In this document: positions 1 to 7,637 of the stretch, piece after piece
Numbering within the stretch: the stretch's first letter is position 1
How the letters are laid out: every line of letters starts with the position of its first letter
NCBI GenBank assembly: GCA_028866775.1
Contig: JAGWHK010000003.1
Location: 62,001-126,000 of the forward strand
From: Microcaldota archaeon
Lineage (GTDB): Archaea > Micrarchaeota > Micrarchaeia > Micrarchaeales > Micrarchaeaceae
Direction of reading: 5' to 3'
DNA: 64,000 bases
Position numbers and translations under genes: made by a program
The notes under the pieces: generated by a model
Told to the model about the DNA's origin: nothing
The model's database searches: none
What the model saw: only the letters and a program-made list of their open reading frames with translations

Positions 1-388
1 TTCTCGTGGGTCCGACCTTTCTCAAAAGGAGCGTTTCCTGCACCCGCTCGATCTTTTGGATTGTCTTCCCGGCAGCCCAGAGGTTCGCCACCACAAGGGC
101 CATGTCGAGCCTCTTGTAGAGCTTAGACAATTCCTTCACCGTATCCTCGGTAACCTTCGGGTTAACCTCCACCCTTCCTTCCTGGACAAGCAGGAAGGGC
201 AGCATGTTCAGCTCAATTGCCCTGTCGGCAAGCTTCCAGAAGGGTTGCCCGATAACAGGGTCGCTCTCGTGGATGTCGAAGGCCGCATTCAGGTGGTCGC
301 TGTAATCCCCGCCCCTCTTTATTGCCTTGATTGCTTCCAGCATTACCTTGCGTTTATGCGCATCTCTTGGTGTGAGTTCCCTCTTCAT
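1..388 (-). CDS. Hypothetical protein, 3' end outside window
   Basis: An open frame starts at ATG 388 and runs off the left edge (129 codons visible, no stop). The start is supported by a TATA-like stretch about 30 bases upstream. The product begins MKRELTPRDAHKRK and is mostly helical and charged. The visible part contains a WKLADRAIELNMLPFLLVQEG stretch that could be a small winged-helix-like segment. I do not recognise the family. Function unknown. Confidence 0.6.
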   Translation of the reverse strand, partial: MKRELTPRDAHKRKVMLEAIKAIKRGGDYSDHLNAAFDIHESDPVIGQPFWKLADRAIELNMLPFLLVQEGRVEVNPKVTEDTVKELSKLYKRLDMALVVANLWAAGKTIQKIERVQETLLLRKVGPTR

Positions 389-462
389 TTGATCGGTTAT
401 ACTGCAATCGCTCCAAATACTTATACTTAACTAGGTTCATGCCTGCCCCCACTTGGCTCTGG

Positions 463-855
463 TCAACGGTCCCGCTCTTTCATCATTCTTGCGCTGTACT
501 TTACCAATTTCCTTATCAACGGGGCTGGAATCTTGCGATCAAGAGGGAGATGGACAGCAGACTTTGTAACCTTATATCCGGCCAGCCCCTTCTTGTTGTC
601 GGATATGGTTGGCGGCCTGAGGTATAACCCTATATGGTTGCTCTGCAATGCAAACCAGGCAAACATGCCCTTGTAGCTGTAACCTTCATAGGAATAACCA
701 GGCATGCTGTAGCTTATGAGCTCTGTGGCATCAGGTACAACCTCCCGGATCACCTTCCTGACCTCCCTGAGCTTTGCCTGCATCTTTCTGGGCCGTCTGG
801 CGATGTACGCATCTACATCTTTTGACCTTACGGGGCTCGATCTGCTTTCGGCCAT
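463..855 (-). CDS. DUF1801 family (YdhG-like) protein
   Basis: The 130-residue product matches the DUF1801/YdhG pattern: an N-terminal DVDAYIARRP segment, a central ISYSMPGY motif, KGMFAWFA, a YLRPP strand and a C-terminal basic helix LIRKLVKYSARMMKE. Members are small cytoplasmic alpha/beta proteins; some Bacillus relatives act as iron chaperones, but the role in archaea is not established. Its own promoter is visible upstream (TTTATATAC near 885). The gene is complete and of normal length. Family call is firm, function is not. Confidence 0.85.
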   Translation of the reverse strand: MAESRSSPVRSKDVDAYIARRPRKMQAKLREVRKVIREVVPDATELISYSMPGYSYEGYSYKGMFAWFALQSNHIGLYLRPPTISDNKKGLAGYKVTKSAVHLPLDRKIPAPLIRKLVKYSARMMKERDR

Positions 856-1015
856 AGTTCCACCACTTTATTTTCCCAGCATTCGTATATAAATCTAACT
901 TCCATGGGGCTGGACCCGACTCGGGATTGGCCCCCGTGACGACATATGGGCTATGAGGGTTAAGGTTTCCCCACACCAAGCTTAATATCGCGCCCCCTCT
1001 ATAGTTACTGGTTGA

Positions 1016-1270
1016 ATGGACAAGGAAAGCCTGGTAAATGGGCTCGTTGGCAAGAAGGTGCTGATAAAGAGCCATGGGGGAGTCGGTACCAAGGACTACA
1101 AGATGGAAATTGGGGAATACAGGGGGATCCTGCTCGACTTCGACGGCGTCTTCCTGAAGGTGAAGTACGAGCTCGCCAAGTTCGTCTCCGGGGCTACGCG
1201 GATAAGCGAGGAGACGCTCCTCATGAACGTGGCTTATGTGATAACGATAGAGGAATACAGGGAGGCATGA
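1016..1270 (+). CDS. Small beta-rich protein, possibly LSm-like
   Basis: 84 residues. The order GKKVLIKSHGG, EYRGILLDFDGVFLKVKYE, then NVAYVITIEEY resembles the Sm fold (Sm1 strands followed by a short hydrophobic Sm2 strand). The classic Sm2 RG motif is not evident, so the assignment is tentative. A TATA-like CTTAATATC lies about 35 bases before the ATG, which suggests a leaderless or nearly leaderless message. It could equally be an unrelated small beta-barrel. Confidence 0.65.
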   Translation: MDKESLVNGLVGKKVLIKSHGGVGTKDYKMEIGEYRGILLDFDGVFLKVKYELAKFVSGATRISEETLLMNVAYVITIEEYREA

Positions 1271-1362
1271 TGCCGCTGATTGAATCCACCTCCAATGCGA
1301 TGCCGCAAACGGAGCGCGGATCATGCAAGGTGCTATATATGTGGAGAGACGTAATATAACCA

Positions 1363-1752
1363 GTGGTAGATGTGGCAGGAGACGCAAGAATCATCCATTT
1401 CAAGATCGAGGGCAAGTCGGTCTCAATCTTGGACTGTGGAAAGCCAAGGAGGAGCGACGTCATTGCGCTCATAGAGGAGGCAAAGAAGAAAAACCTCGTC
1501 GTGAACCTGGTCGGCGCGACCCTCAGCAAGATTGACCTTAGCGGTCTGAACTTTGCAAGGGGTGACATCTCAAACGCAGACCTCTCTGGGTCAAACCTCT
1601 CCAAGTCCAACTTCTTCAACGCCAACCTCTCGCATGCGAACCTTTCCAACGCGAACCTGTCGGGCGCGGATTTCTCATTTGCAAACATGGCGGGGGCTGA
1701 CCGCAAGGGCGCTGACCTCTCCGATGCCAACCTCTTCAAGACCAACATGTGA
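1363..1752 (+). CDS. Pentapeptide repeat protein
   Basis: 129 residues. After an N-terminal part of about 45 residues, the chain becomes an A(D/N)LS/xF-type pentapeptide array (ADLSGSNLSKSNFFNANLS and so on) of roughly 15 units to the C-terminus, which predicts a short right-handed quadrilateral beta-helix. Family members range from DNA mimics to targeting modules, so function is open. The start is a GTG placed about 28 bases after the TATA-like GCTATATATG (1331-1340), suggesting a leaderless transcript. Confidence 0.85.
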   Translation: MVDVAGDARIIHFKIEGKSVSILDCGKPRRSDVIALIEEAKKKNLVVNLVGATLSKIDLSGLNFARGDISNADLSGSNLSKSNFFNANLSHANLSNANLSGADFSFANMAGADRKGADLSDANLFKTNM

Positions 1753-2039
1753 GCCATCCAAACAGAAGGTATTATATAGGGCGGCAACAGAGTTATAGCA
1801 GGAAGAGAGGTTTCAGATAAGGTACAGCAGTAATTAAATCTTATCCTGATCGACAGAGGGCAAATTCAATTTAGGCGTTTCCAAGCAGAAGTTTTGAAAC
1901 GGTTAACTGCCCATGATTCTCAGGCACTTGAAATCTGCCAGTCGCTGAAACTCGTCTTCTTAGAATTTGGCCCCCAGCCGCGGCAATTGCCACTGGCTGG
2001 GCCGCATCTGGACTGCGGAAAGCAGACGTCAAAACGGTT
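1753..2039. other. Intergenic, no gene seen
   Basis: Between the pentapeptide gene and the zinc-finger mini-gene no convincing frame is visible on either strand. The plus-strand frame at 1894-2118 has no family resemblance and overlaps the mini-gene. No tRNA or clear small RNA was recognised. Confidence 0.5.
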
Positions 2040-2165
2040 TTACCTGCCGAACCTTCGCACTACCGGTTCCGCCGGCCTTTCCTTGTGCGAGGCTGCCTTG
2101 TGTTCCCTCAGTTCGTAGTAGGTGCCGAATGTCTGTCTGCATTCGTTGCACGGAAATTCTCCCAT
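2040..2165 (-). CDS. C2H2 zinc-finger mini-protein (41 aa)
   Basis: A 41-codon frame encodes one classical zinc finger: Cys6-x2-Cys9-x12-His22-x4-His27 with the usual aromatic/leucine core (FPCNECRQTFGTYYELREH). Single-finger proteins of this size are common in archaea and probably bind nucleic acid. A TATA-like TTCTTATACT lies about 35 bases upstream on the same strand. The perfect spacing of the ligands argues strongly against chance. Confidence 0.75.
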   Translation of the reverse strand: MGEFPCNECRQTFGTYYELREHKAASHKERPAEPVVRRFGR

Positions 2166-2317
2166 GGTCTCATCTCGAGCTACTTTCCCAGGGGTAGTAT
2201 AAGAATTAGACTGCAAAAGAGGGGTAGCGGAAGTGGGCGGCGAAATCCTCGCCTGAAGTCGCCAGATGTAAGCATTTATAAACGTTAGGCACCAATTAAT
2301 ATCGTAAATGTGATCGC

Positions 2318-2509
2318 ATGAAGGGAAAAGTGAAGATGTTCAATGCTGCGCGGGGCTTCGGTTTCATCACCGGGGAGGACGGAAAGGACGTGTATGTGCA
2401 CAGCACCGCCGTAGAAGGGGGAGCTGCGCTTGCAGTCGGTGACGTGGTCGAATACGAGGTAGAGGCAGGCGACCGCGGACCACGCGCGAAGAACGTGAAG
2501 AAGGCTTAA
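2318..2509 (+). CDS. cspA: Cold-shock domain protein (CspA family)
   Basis: 63 residues covering a complete CSD OB-fold: KVKMFNAARGFGFIT carries RNP1 (GFGFI) and DVYVHSTAVE carries RNP2 (VYVH; the usual phenylalanine is tyrosine). It binds single-stranded RNA/DNA and acts as an RNA chaperone. The promoter TTTATAAACG (about 2275) and a GTGATCGC ribosome-binding site directly before the ATG are visible. CspA is mainly bacterial and patchy in archaea, so lateral origin is plausible. Confidence 0.93.
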   Translation: MKGKVKMFNAARGFGFITGEDGKDVYVHSTAVEGGAALAVGDVVEYEVEAGDRGPRAKNVKKA

Positions 2510-2620
2510 GCAAGGAAAGCCTCTGATATAGACTCGCTTAGCCTAGGCTGTTCCTGGAAAGAGAAGGCGTGCAGAAACGCATATATATCTAGATAAGCTG
2601 AGGCTCTATCAGTGAGGGGT

Positions 2621-4279
2621 ATGTCGACAACACAAGGGAAGAGCGTAGTCCAGGCGGCTCCGGATTCCACTATAACGGGCCAGAGGTTTACGGATCAGCT
2701 GCGGGGGAGCATCACCAAGGCAGCTGCGAGGGAGTTCGCCGATGCGGTATTGGATGGCCGCAACATATGCGCGACCACGATCGCCAGCGTCTTCAAGTTC
2801 GGGGATGCAGAGACCAAGCCGCATGTGCTGGCCGCGCTCAAAAATGCCTTGGGCAACCAGCGCCTCACTGTCGCCGACAAAATAATACACGAATTCGACC
2901 TGAAGAAGGAGGAGGTGACTCCTGTTGCGCTTGCCGCCTTCAAGGAAGTACTAAAGAAGGAGGATTTATCAGAGGGCAAGAGGTTGGAAGCCGCAGTTGA
3001 AATGCGAACAGCCTTCCAGCTTCCGGCAAACGAGGTCAAATCCGCTGCTGAGGAGGCCTACGACCTGAAAATAAAGAAGGACTCCCCTTACCAGGCTGCT
3101 TTGATCGCAAAGACTTTTGGATTGGATGAGGCACTGGTAAAGAAGGCCGCCAAGATAGCATGCACAGGGACCTCTGGCCTGCGCTCCGCGGAGATAGCCG
3201 AGGAGTTCGGTCTTGGCCACGAGCTAATCGTACTTGGTGCAAACAGCGCATTCAGCCAAGTAATGGCACGGGCAGGACCAGACGGCGCCCATCCCTATGC
3301 CCTCTCTTATTACAAAGACGCTGTAAACATCGCTGTCAGGTTCAATCTTGGCAGAAAAAAGGTGGTTGAGGCTGCAACCATGGCCCTTACATCAGTTCTT
3401 AAGTCCGAACCATCAAAGCCGTCGTTCGGTTGGGAAGATACAAGGGATTGGATACAAGGGGCGGTGGACATAAAGCAGACCTATAGACTGGAGGGGGAGG
3501 CTGTGCATAAGATAGCCCTCGACTTTGCCGAGAAGTTCATGGTTAATATGCAGGAGAGCAGGCTGAATGCCTTGAAACAGAATTTTGAGCTTCCCAAGGC
3601 AGAGCTTACCAAGAAAGCTGAGGAGGTGGCTAGGCGTCTTCTTCTGTCTGAAAAGCCGAATTTCAATTATGTTGCCCGACTTGTAATCGATTTTGAAGTT
3701 CCTAAGGCGAGCACAGATAAGATGGTGCTGAAGGCTTATGAACACCATATCTCAACAGACGATCCAGGAACCGCGGCTGAACTTGGGAGGCATTTTTGTC
3801 TGCCAAAGGAAAAGGTGCAGCAGGCCGCAACCATGGCATTCGATCGCCATATGGCCAAGGGACAATGCAGTGCGGCTGCCTATCTGGGCAAGGACTTCAA
3901 CTTGGACATGGAAAAGATCAACGAGGCAGCTCTGAAGGCGTTCGAGGGTTTGGTTGGGCGTATCAGTTATGACACCAGTGCCGAAACCAAGCTGATAGAG
4001 AACTTCAAGCTGAAACCGGAGCAGACCACGCCCCTTGTCATCAAGCGCTTTGAAGCCGAGTTGAAGGATGGCGACTACAATACTGCAATGAAGCTCGCAA
4101 CCAACTTCAACCTTGGCAGCGAGTGCGTCGAGCGTGTTATGGTCTCCAAGGTTGAGGACGAGATAGGAAGGGGCTACCTCAGCGCCGCCGCAAGGTACGC
4201 AAGGGAATACAGGCTCCCGGAGGAGATAAGCAGGCAGCTGGAGCAGCTAGGAAAGCTAAAGGAGATGATAAGGGCCTGA
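2621..4279 (+). CDS. Large helical-repeat protein, unknown function
   Basis: 552 residues, almost entirely helical. It repeats a unit of about 38-45 residues of the form AAxLGKxFNLDxEKINEAALKAFE (for example AAELGRHFCLPKEKVQQAA, then AAYLGKDFNLDMEKINEAA), predicting an alpha-solenoid scaffold. No catalytic motif or signal peptide is seen. ATG 2621 is preferred over an in-frame GTG at 2612. TATA (ATATATATC, about 2582) is about 35 bases upstream. A similar repeat texture occurs in the gene at 31683. Function unknown; a binding scaffold is a reasonable guess. Confidence 0.8.
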   Translation: MSTTQGKSVVQAAPDSTITGQRFTDQLRGSITKAAAREFADAVLDGRNICATTIASVFKFGDAETKPHVLAALKNALGNQRLTVADKIIHEFDLKKEEVTPVALAAFKEVLKKEDLSEGKRLEAAVEMRTAFQLPANEVKSAAEEAYDLKIKKDSPYQAALIAKTFGLDEALVKKAAKIACTGTSGLRSAEIAEEFGLGHELIVLGANSAFSQVMARAGPDGAHPYALSYYKDAVNIAVRFNLGRKKVVEAATMALTSVLKSEPSKPSFGWEDTRDWIQGAVDIKQTYRLEGEAVHKIALDFAEKFMVNMQESRLNALKQNFELPKAELTKKAEEVARRLLLSEKPNFNYVARLVIDFEVPKASTDKMVLKAYEHHISTDDPGTAAELGRHFCLPKEKVQQAATMAFDRHMAKGQCSAAAYLGKDFNLDMEKINEAALKAFEGLVGRISYDTSAETKLIENFKLKPEQTTPLVIKRFEAELKDGDYNTAMKLATNFNLGSECVERVMVSKVEDEIGRGYLSAAARYAREYRLPEEISRQLEQLGKLKEMIRA

Positions 4280-4285
4280 CTAGCG

Positions 4286-4318
4286 TGCACCTTAGGATTG
4301 ATATGCATCTAAGGTGCA
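4286..4318 (+). terminator. Perfect 10-bp inverted repeat
   Basis: TGCACCTTAG and CTAAGGTGCA form a perfect 10-bp stem with a 13-base loop, seven bases after the stop of the helical-repeat gene and before the GNAT gene. There is no T-tract, so it could be a terminator, an RNA-processing hairpin or a protein-binding site. Confidence 0.5.
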
Positions 4319-4351
4319 AGCCAGGCAATGTCAAGCAGAAGGCGTAAGACT

Positions 4352-4792
4352 ATGGCCGTAACAATCAGAAAAATGCAGGAGAGGGACATTATCGGCGTGA
4401 GGCTGATGGGATTTTCCACCTCAGAGTTCGATACAGGCACCAGTGCGGATACCTTCTACTCCAGGAAGACGATGTTGAAGTGGATTAAAGACCAGAACGG
4501 GGTGGCGTTTTCCGCCTTGAGCGACAATCGTGTCGTTGGATTCATACTAGGGAATTATTTGTCTGCCAGCAGGGGCGGGTACATAAACACCATGGTCGTA
4601 GATCCCGAGCACAGGAAACAGGGCGTCGGGAAGGAACTTTTAAGGAGGGCGCTAAGTGAGCTGCAAAGAAAGGACTGCGCACACGTGTTCTGCGCCGTGG
4701 AGGAGGAAAACGAGGCCATGCTTGCATTTATGAGGAAATCGGGATTTGAGGTTGGGAGGAGCTTTAGATATGTTGAGAGGATGCTTGACTAG
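4352..4792 (+). CDS. GNAT-family N-acetyltransferase (RimI-like)
   Basis: 146 residues with the GNAT fold. An N-terminal strand (VTIRKMQERD) precedes the acetyl-CoA loop VDPEHRKQGVGKELLRRAL (Q/R-x-x-G-x-G/A type), and a C-terminal ENEAMLAFMRKSGFEV helix follows, as in RimI/ArdI-type enzymes. It transfers an acetyl group to an amine, perhaps a protein N-terminus; the substrate is not predictable. An upstream ATG at 4328 would add eight basic residues; 4352 starts where the family domain starts. Confidence 0.88.
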   Translation: MAVTIRKMQERDIIGVRLMGFSTSEFDTGTSADTFYSRKTMLKWIKDQNGVAFSALSDNRVVGFILGNYLSASRGGYINTMVVDPEHRKQGVGKELLRRALSELQRKDCAHVFCAVEEENEAMLAFMRKSGFEVGRSFRYVERMLD

Positions 4793-4804
4793 TGGGAGAT
4801 AAAG

Positions 4805-5455
4805 TTGGACCGATCCAAAAAGAAGCCGCAGCATGAATATGGCAAGTCGACAGACGTTTATAGGCAGAATCCAGAGAAGCTGGAACTTTATAGGAAGATG
4901 TCGCAACAAGACCAGTTGGCCTTTGTTGCTGGACTGCCTTCGGCAACCAGCGCCATACATAGAAACATAGAAAATGCCTGTCTGGCCGTGGTCACCCCCC
5001 ACAAGAGCGTCCAAATCGCATTGATGACAACAGTCCATCCGATGGAGGGCGGAGTAAGCGACTTCGTGGTCATAGGCCTCAAGCTGAACAGGCAGCTGCA
5101 CGATGTAGTTAAGGAGGTAATAAGATCCTCTGATTCGCGTCAGGCAGCAGAATGGACAGACCCTGACCTGAAATTCGTAGGATATCATACAAATGATCCT
5201 TTGATCCATGGTGAATATCAGTACCTAACAAGCATGGCGTGGGACATGAGGTCTAGGCCAGAGGAAGCAAGGCCGAAAGAAACCGATAACAAGATGCAGA
5301 TTACCGCCAGAGCGTTTCTTAGGTTCTTGGATGACTTAACAGACCCTAGCCCCAAAACTCTTCTGTTTAACGGAGTTAGATGCACAAGGTCCAAGGATGG
5401 AGTAGTGACCTCATTGGATCTCTACAGCGGCGTAGTCAAGAAACTACTGCCCTGA
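4805..5455 (+). CDS. Conserved-looking hypothetical protein
   Basis: 216 residues from a TTG start, chosen because GGGAG lies seven bases upstream and no in-frame ATG/GTG lies nearby. It is soluble and mixed alpha/beta, with no recognised domain. The stop abuts the next frame and the two genes probably share a transcript with the kinase-like gene. The N-terminus is basic (RSKKKPQHEYGK). Function unknown. Confidence 0.7.
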   Translation: MDRSKKKPQHEYGKSTDVYRQNPEKLELYRKMSQQDQLAFVAGLPSATSAIHRNIENACLAVVTPHKSVQIALMTTVHPMEGGVSDFVVIGLKLNRQLHDVVKEVIRSSDSRQAAEWTDPDLKFVGYHTNDPLIHGEYQYLTSMAWDMRSRPEEARPKETDNKMQITARAFLRFLDDLTDPSPKTLLFNGVRCTRSKDGVVTSLDLYSGVVKKLLP

Positions 5456-5479
5456 TTGCCTAAATTGGGAACTGGTATT

Positions 5480-6124
5480 ATGGTTCGGGTATCAACATCC
5501 AAGAACGGTGCCATTTTGGTTAAAGATGGAAGGGACCTCTTGAGAAAGACTTCGGAGCTCAACTATGAATCCAACCAAATATTCCTGAAGTATAATACAG
5601 ATCTAGACTTTTCGCCTGTACCAAATAAGTTGAGGACATATATCAACGTGGAGAACCAGTTTGAAACCCTTAAATTGCTACATCGGGCCATTCCAGAAAG
5701 CGTAGTGAAACCGATAGCCTTGCTCAAAAGGCGTACTAGATATGGAAGCCAAACTTTTGGTTTCGTGATGGAGTTCGTCGATGGGAAAGACATGTTTGAG
5801 CTTTTTGAACTTGCGACTGCAGTAAGTAGGACCAAGAAGGTAATGCGCGATTTCATAGTGCACTTTGGTAAAACCACTGAGATAGTAAGGAAAATACACG
5901 AGAAGGGGTTGGCGCATGGTGACCTCAACACGGGAAATATAATGGTAACGCAATCTGGAAGGATCAAGCTGATTGATCCAGATCCCGATCTAGTAGATGA
6001 GGGGCCATATTTGAACGAAGCCATCGCACATGATAAATATTGCCTAGACCACATAGAATGGCTTATGAGGGACAATTTCACTTTTGAGCTGGTCCAAAGT
6101 TTCTTGGGTCCTCCAAAAAAATGA
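5480..6124 (+). CDS. Protein-kinase-like (RIO/Kdo-kinase type) protein
   Basis: 214 residues. The catalytic loop HGDLNTGNIMV (HxDxxxxN) and a DPDPD sequence in place of DFG, about 20 residues later, match small atypical kinases of the RIO/Bud32/LPS-kinase superfamily. A candidate ATP-anchoring lysine lies in FLKYNTDL or VKPIALL, but the Gly-rich loop is poor. The hinge-like FGFVMEFVDGKDMFELF is visible. ATG 5480 is preferred to a TTG at 5456. It probably phosphorylates a protein or small molecule; the substrate is unknown. It is likely co-transcribed with the gene at 4805. Confidence 0.75.
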   Translation: MVRVSTSKNGAILVKDGRDLLRKTSELNYESNQIFLKYNTDLDFSPVPNKLRTYINVENQFETLKLLHRAIPESVVKPIALLKRRTRYGSQTFGFVMEFVDGKDMFELFELATAVSRTKKVMRDFIVHFGKTTEIVRKIHEKGLAHGDLNTGNIMVTQSGRIKLIDPDPDLVDEGPYLNEAIAHDKYCLDHIEWLMRDNFTFELVQSFLGPPKK

Positions 6125-6256
6125 TTGGATATGCTGCTGTGTGATGTTACCAAAAGAGGTCGGGGCGAAAGCATACCGGTCCTGGATCTGGTCGGAAGTT
6201 TGGATCGCTCAAAGAAGGATTAAAGCCTTTCAGTGGATAGAGTAATAGGTGGGATT

Positions 6257-6877
6257 ATGAGAAAAATCATAACAACTACATTCATGACACTTGACGGCGT
6301 CATCCAAGCTCCTGGGGGGCCGGAAGAGGATACCGCTGGTGGATTTTCATCCGGCGGGTGGACCGTTCATTACTGGGATGAGAAAATGGGTGAGGTAATT
6401 ACAGGATTCATGAACATGCCCTTTGAGCTTTTGCTCGGGAGAAAAACGTACGATATCTTCGCCGCATACTGGCCAAATGCTAAAACTGACATGGAGGTTG
6501 CAAAGCCTTTCAATGCAACAAAAAAGTATGTTGTATCGCACAAACTATTTGAGCCAAAATGGAAGAACTCGACCTGTATAACAGGAGACGTAGTGTCCGA
6601 GATAAAAAAGTTGAAGGAGAGCGAGGGCCTTGATCTCTGGGTTTGGGGAAGCAGCAATTTGATCCAGACCCTGCTTAAGAACCACCTAATTGATCGCATG
6701 TACATATGGATATACCCGGTTACCATTGGAAAGGGGAAAAAGCTCTTTGCTGAAGGCACACAACCGGAAGGGTTCAAGCTTGTTGAGGCAAAGCCGTGCA
6801 GCTCGGGGGTCATAATAGCAACCTATGAGCCAGCTGGAGAGCTTAAGCCAGGAACGGTTGGACAGAGCGAGCAATAA
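6257..6877 (+). CDS. Dihydrofolate-reductase-like (RibD C-terminal) protein
   Basis: 206 residues with the YyaP/YwjB pattern: KIITTTFMTLDGVIQAPGGP at the start, LLLGRKTYDIFAAYWP, VWGSSNLIQTLLKN, IDRMYIWIYPVTIGKGKKLF. The family binds NADPH and reduces pteridine- or pyrimidine-like substrates; the exact substrate is unknown. ATG 6257 is where the family starts. A decayed copy of its last residues occurs at 17711-17755. Confidence 0.88.
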   Translation: MRKIITTTFMTLDGVIQAPGGPEEDTAGGFSSGGWTVHYWDEKMGEVITGFMNMPFELLLGRKTYDIFAAYWPNAKTDMEVAKPFNATKKYVVSHKLFEPKWKNSTCITGDVVSEIKKLKESEGLDLWVWGSSNLIQTLLKNHLIDRMYIWIYPVTIGKGKKLFAEGTQPEGFKLVEAKPCSSGVIIATYEPAGELKPGTVGQSEQ

Positions 6878-6927
6878 ACACCTTGTAGCACGCAAAGGCA
6901 TTTATTCGGTACTGTCTACATGTTAAT

Positions 6928-7485
6928 ATGGCAAGCTGGGCATTAGCGCCGCTGATCCTGATCGTGATAGTCGGAGCAGTTCTTGTTTTTACTAACTCCT
7001 CTGTTATCTCCACTCTTATCCAATCGGCTCAGCACCTTGGCGGGGGCCAGGACATAGTAAATAACCTTTTCCCCTCGGCATCCGCCGCTCTCAACAGCTG
7101 CACATCACAGGTTAATGACTTTACCAGGGTTATTTCTGAAAGGTCGCCTGCCGGTTCCGAGATTGCAATAGTTAATGTGACAATGTTTTCTTATAATCAA
7201 AATACGAATATTACATTTGACCAGATTCTTTCCTGGGCAAAAAATTGGAGCAGCAAGTATACATCGACCCATGAGTTGCCCCCATTCATACAGAGCGATG
7301 CGGCCAATGCGGCTATCGGGGACAATGTGACCCGGCATTCGGGAATAGGGGAAGTGATCAAGCTAACCATTCCGCCGGGGGATTTCGCAACTGGAGCAGA
7401 AACAGGCAGCAAAGTTACTCCTGTCTTGTGCGATCTAAAGGGAAATCTGCTGCCTGGTTCCAGAAACAACACGGTTTGGTCTTAG
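6928..7485 (+). CDS. Membrane-anchored extracellular protein, unknown
   Basis: 185 residues. One hydrophobic segment (ALAPLILIVIVGAVLVFT, residues 5-22) acts as signal anchor; the rest is polar with several N-x-S/T sequons and two cysteines, consistent with an outside domain. It lies eight bases before the YHS gene and could share a transcript with the copper genes, but no metal motif is evident. Confidence 0.7.
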   Translation: MASWALAPLILIVIVGAVLVFTNSSVISTLIQSAQHLGGGQDIVNNLFPSASAALNSCTSQVNDFTRVISERSPAGSEIAIVNVTMFSYNQNTNITFDQILSWAKNWSSKYTSTHELPPFIQSDAANAAIGDNVTRHSGIGEVIKLTIPPGDFATGAETGSKVTPVLCDLKGNLLPGSRNNTVWS

Positions 7486-7493
7486 GTGTTGGA

Positions 7494-7631
7494 ATGAAGG
7501 ATCCAATATGTGGTATGGAAGTTGATAAGAGCTCTAGGTTCATGAGTGAGTATCATAACAAGAGGTACCTCTTCTGCTCTGTTTCATGCAAGGAGACGTT
7601 CGACAAGAACCCGCAGAAATTCGTGAAGTAG
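7494..7631 (+). CDS. YHS-domain mini-protein (45 aa)
   Basis: 45 residues forming one YHS domain: DPICGMEVD, then YLFCSVSCKETFDKNPQKF. YHS domains carry paired cysteines that bind copper or other soft metals and often sit beside or within CopA ATPases. ATG 7494 is used because the domain begins there. It lies six bases before the ATPase gene, whose own N-terminus is a related YHS domain, so it is probably a metal chaperone for it. Confidence 0.85.
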   Translation: MKDPICGMEVDKSSRFMSEYHNKRYLFCSVSCKETFDKNPQKFVK

Positions 7632-7637
7632 TTCATT

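Noticed and set aside
900-985. tRNA-like GC-rich stretch
   Set aside because: CCCGA/TCGGG can pair, but no acceptor stem, T-loop or anticodon loop of correct spacing could be built on either strand.
731-1387. 218-codon minus-strand frame
   Set aside because: It overlaps the DUF1801 gene, the small beta protein gene and their promoters, with an unlikely composition.
1221-1787. 188-codon minus-strand frame opposite the pentapeptide gene
   Set aside because: Its repeats arise from the complement of the pentapeptide codons.
1894-1990. Possible C/D-box small RNA (ATGATT .. CTGA)
   Set aside because: The C box is imperfect and no C'/D' pair or K-turn stem is present.
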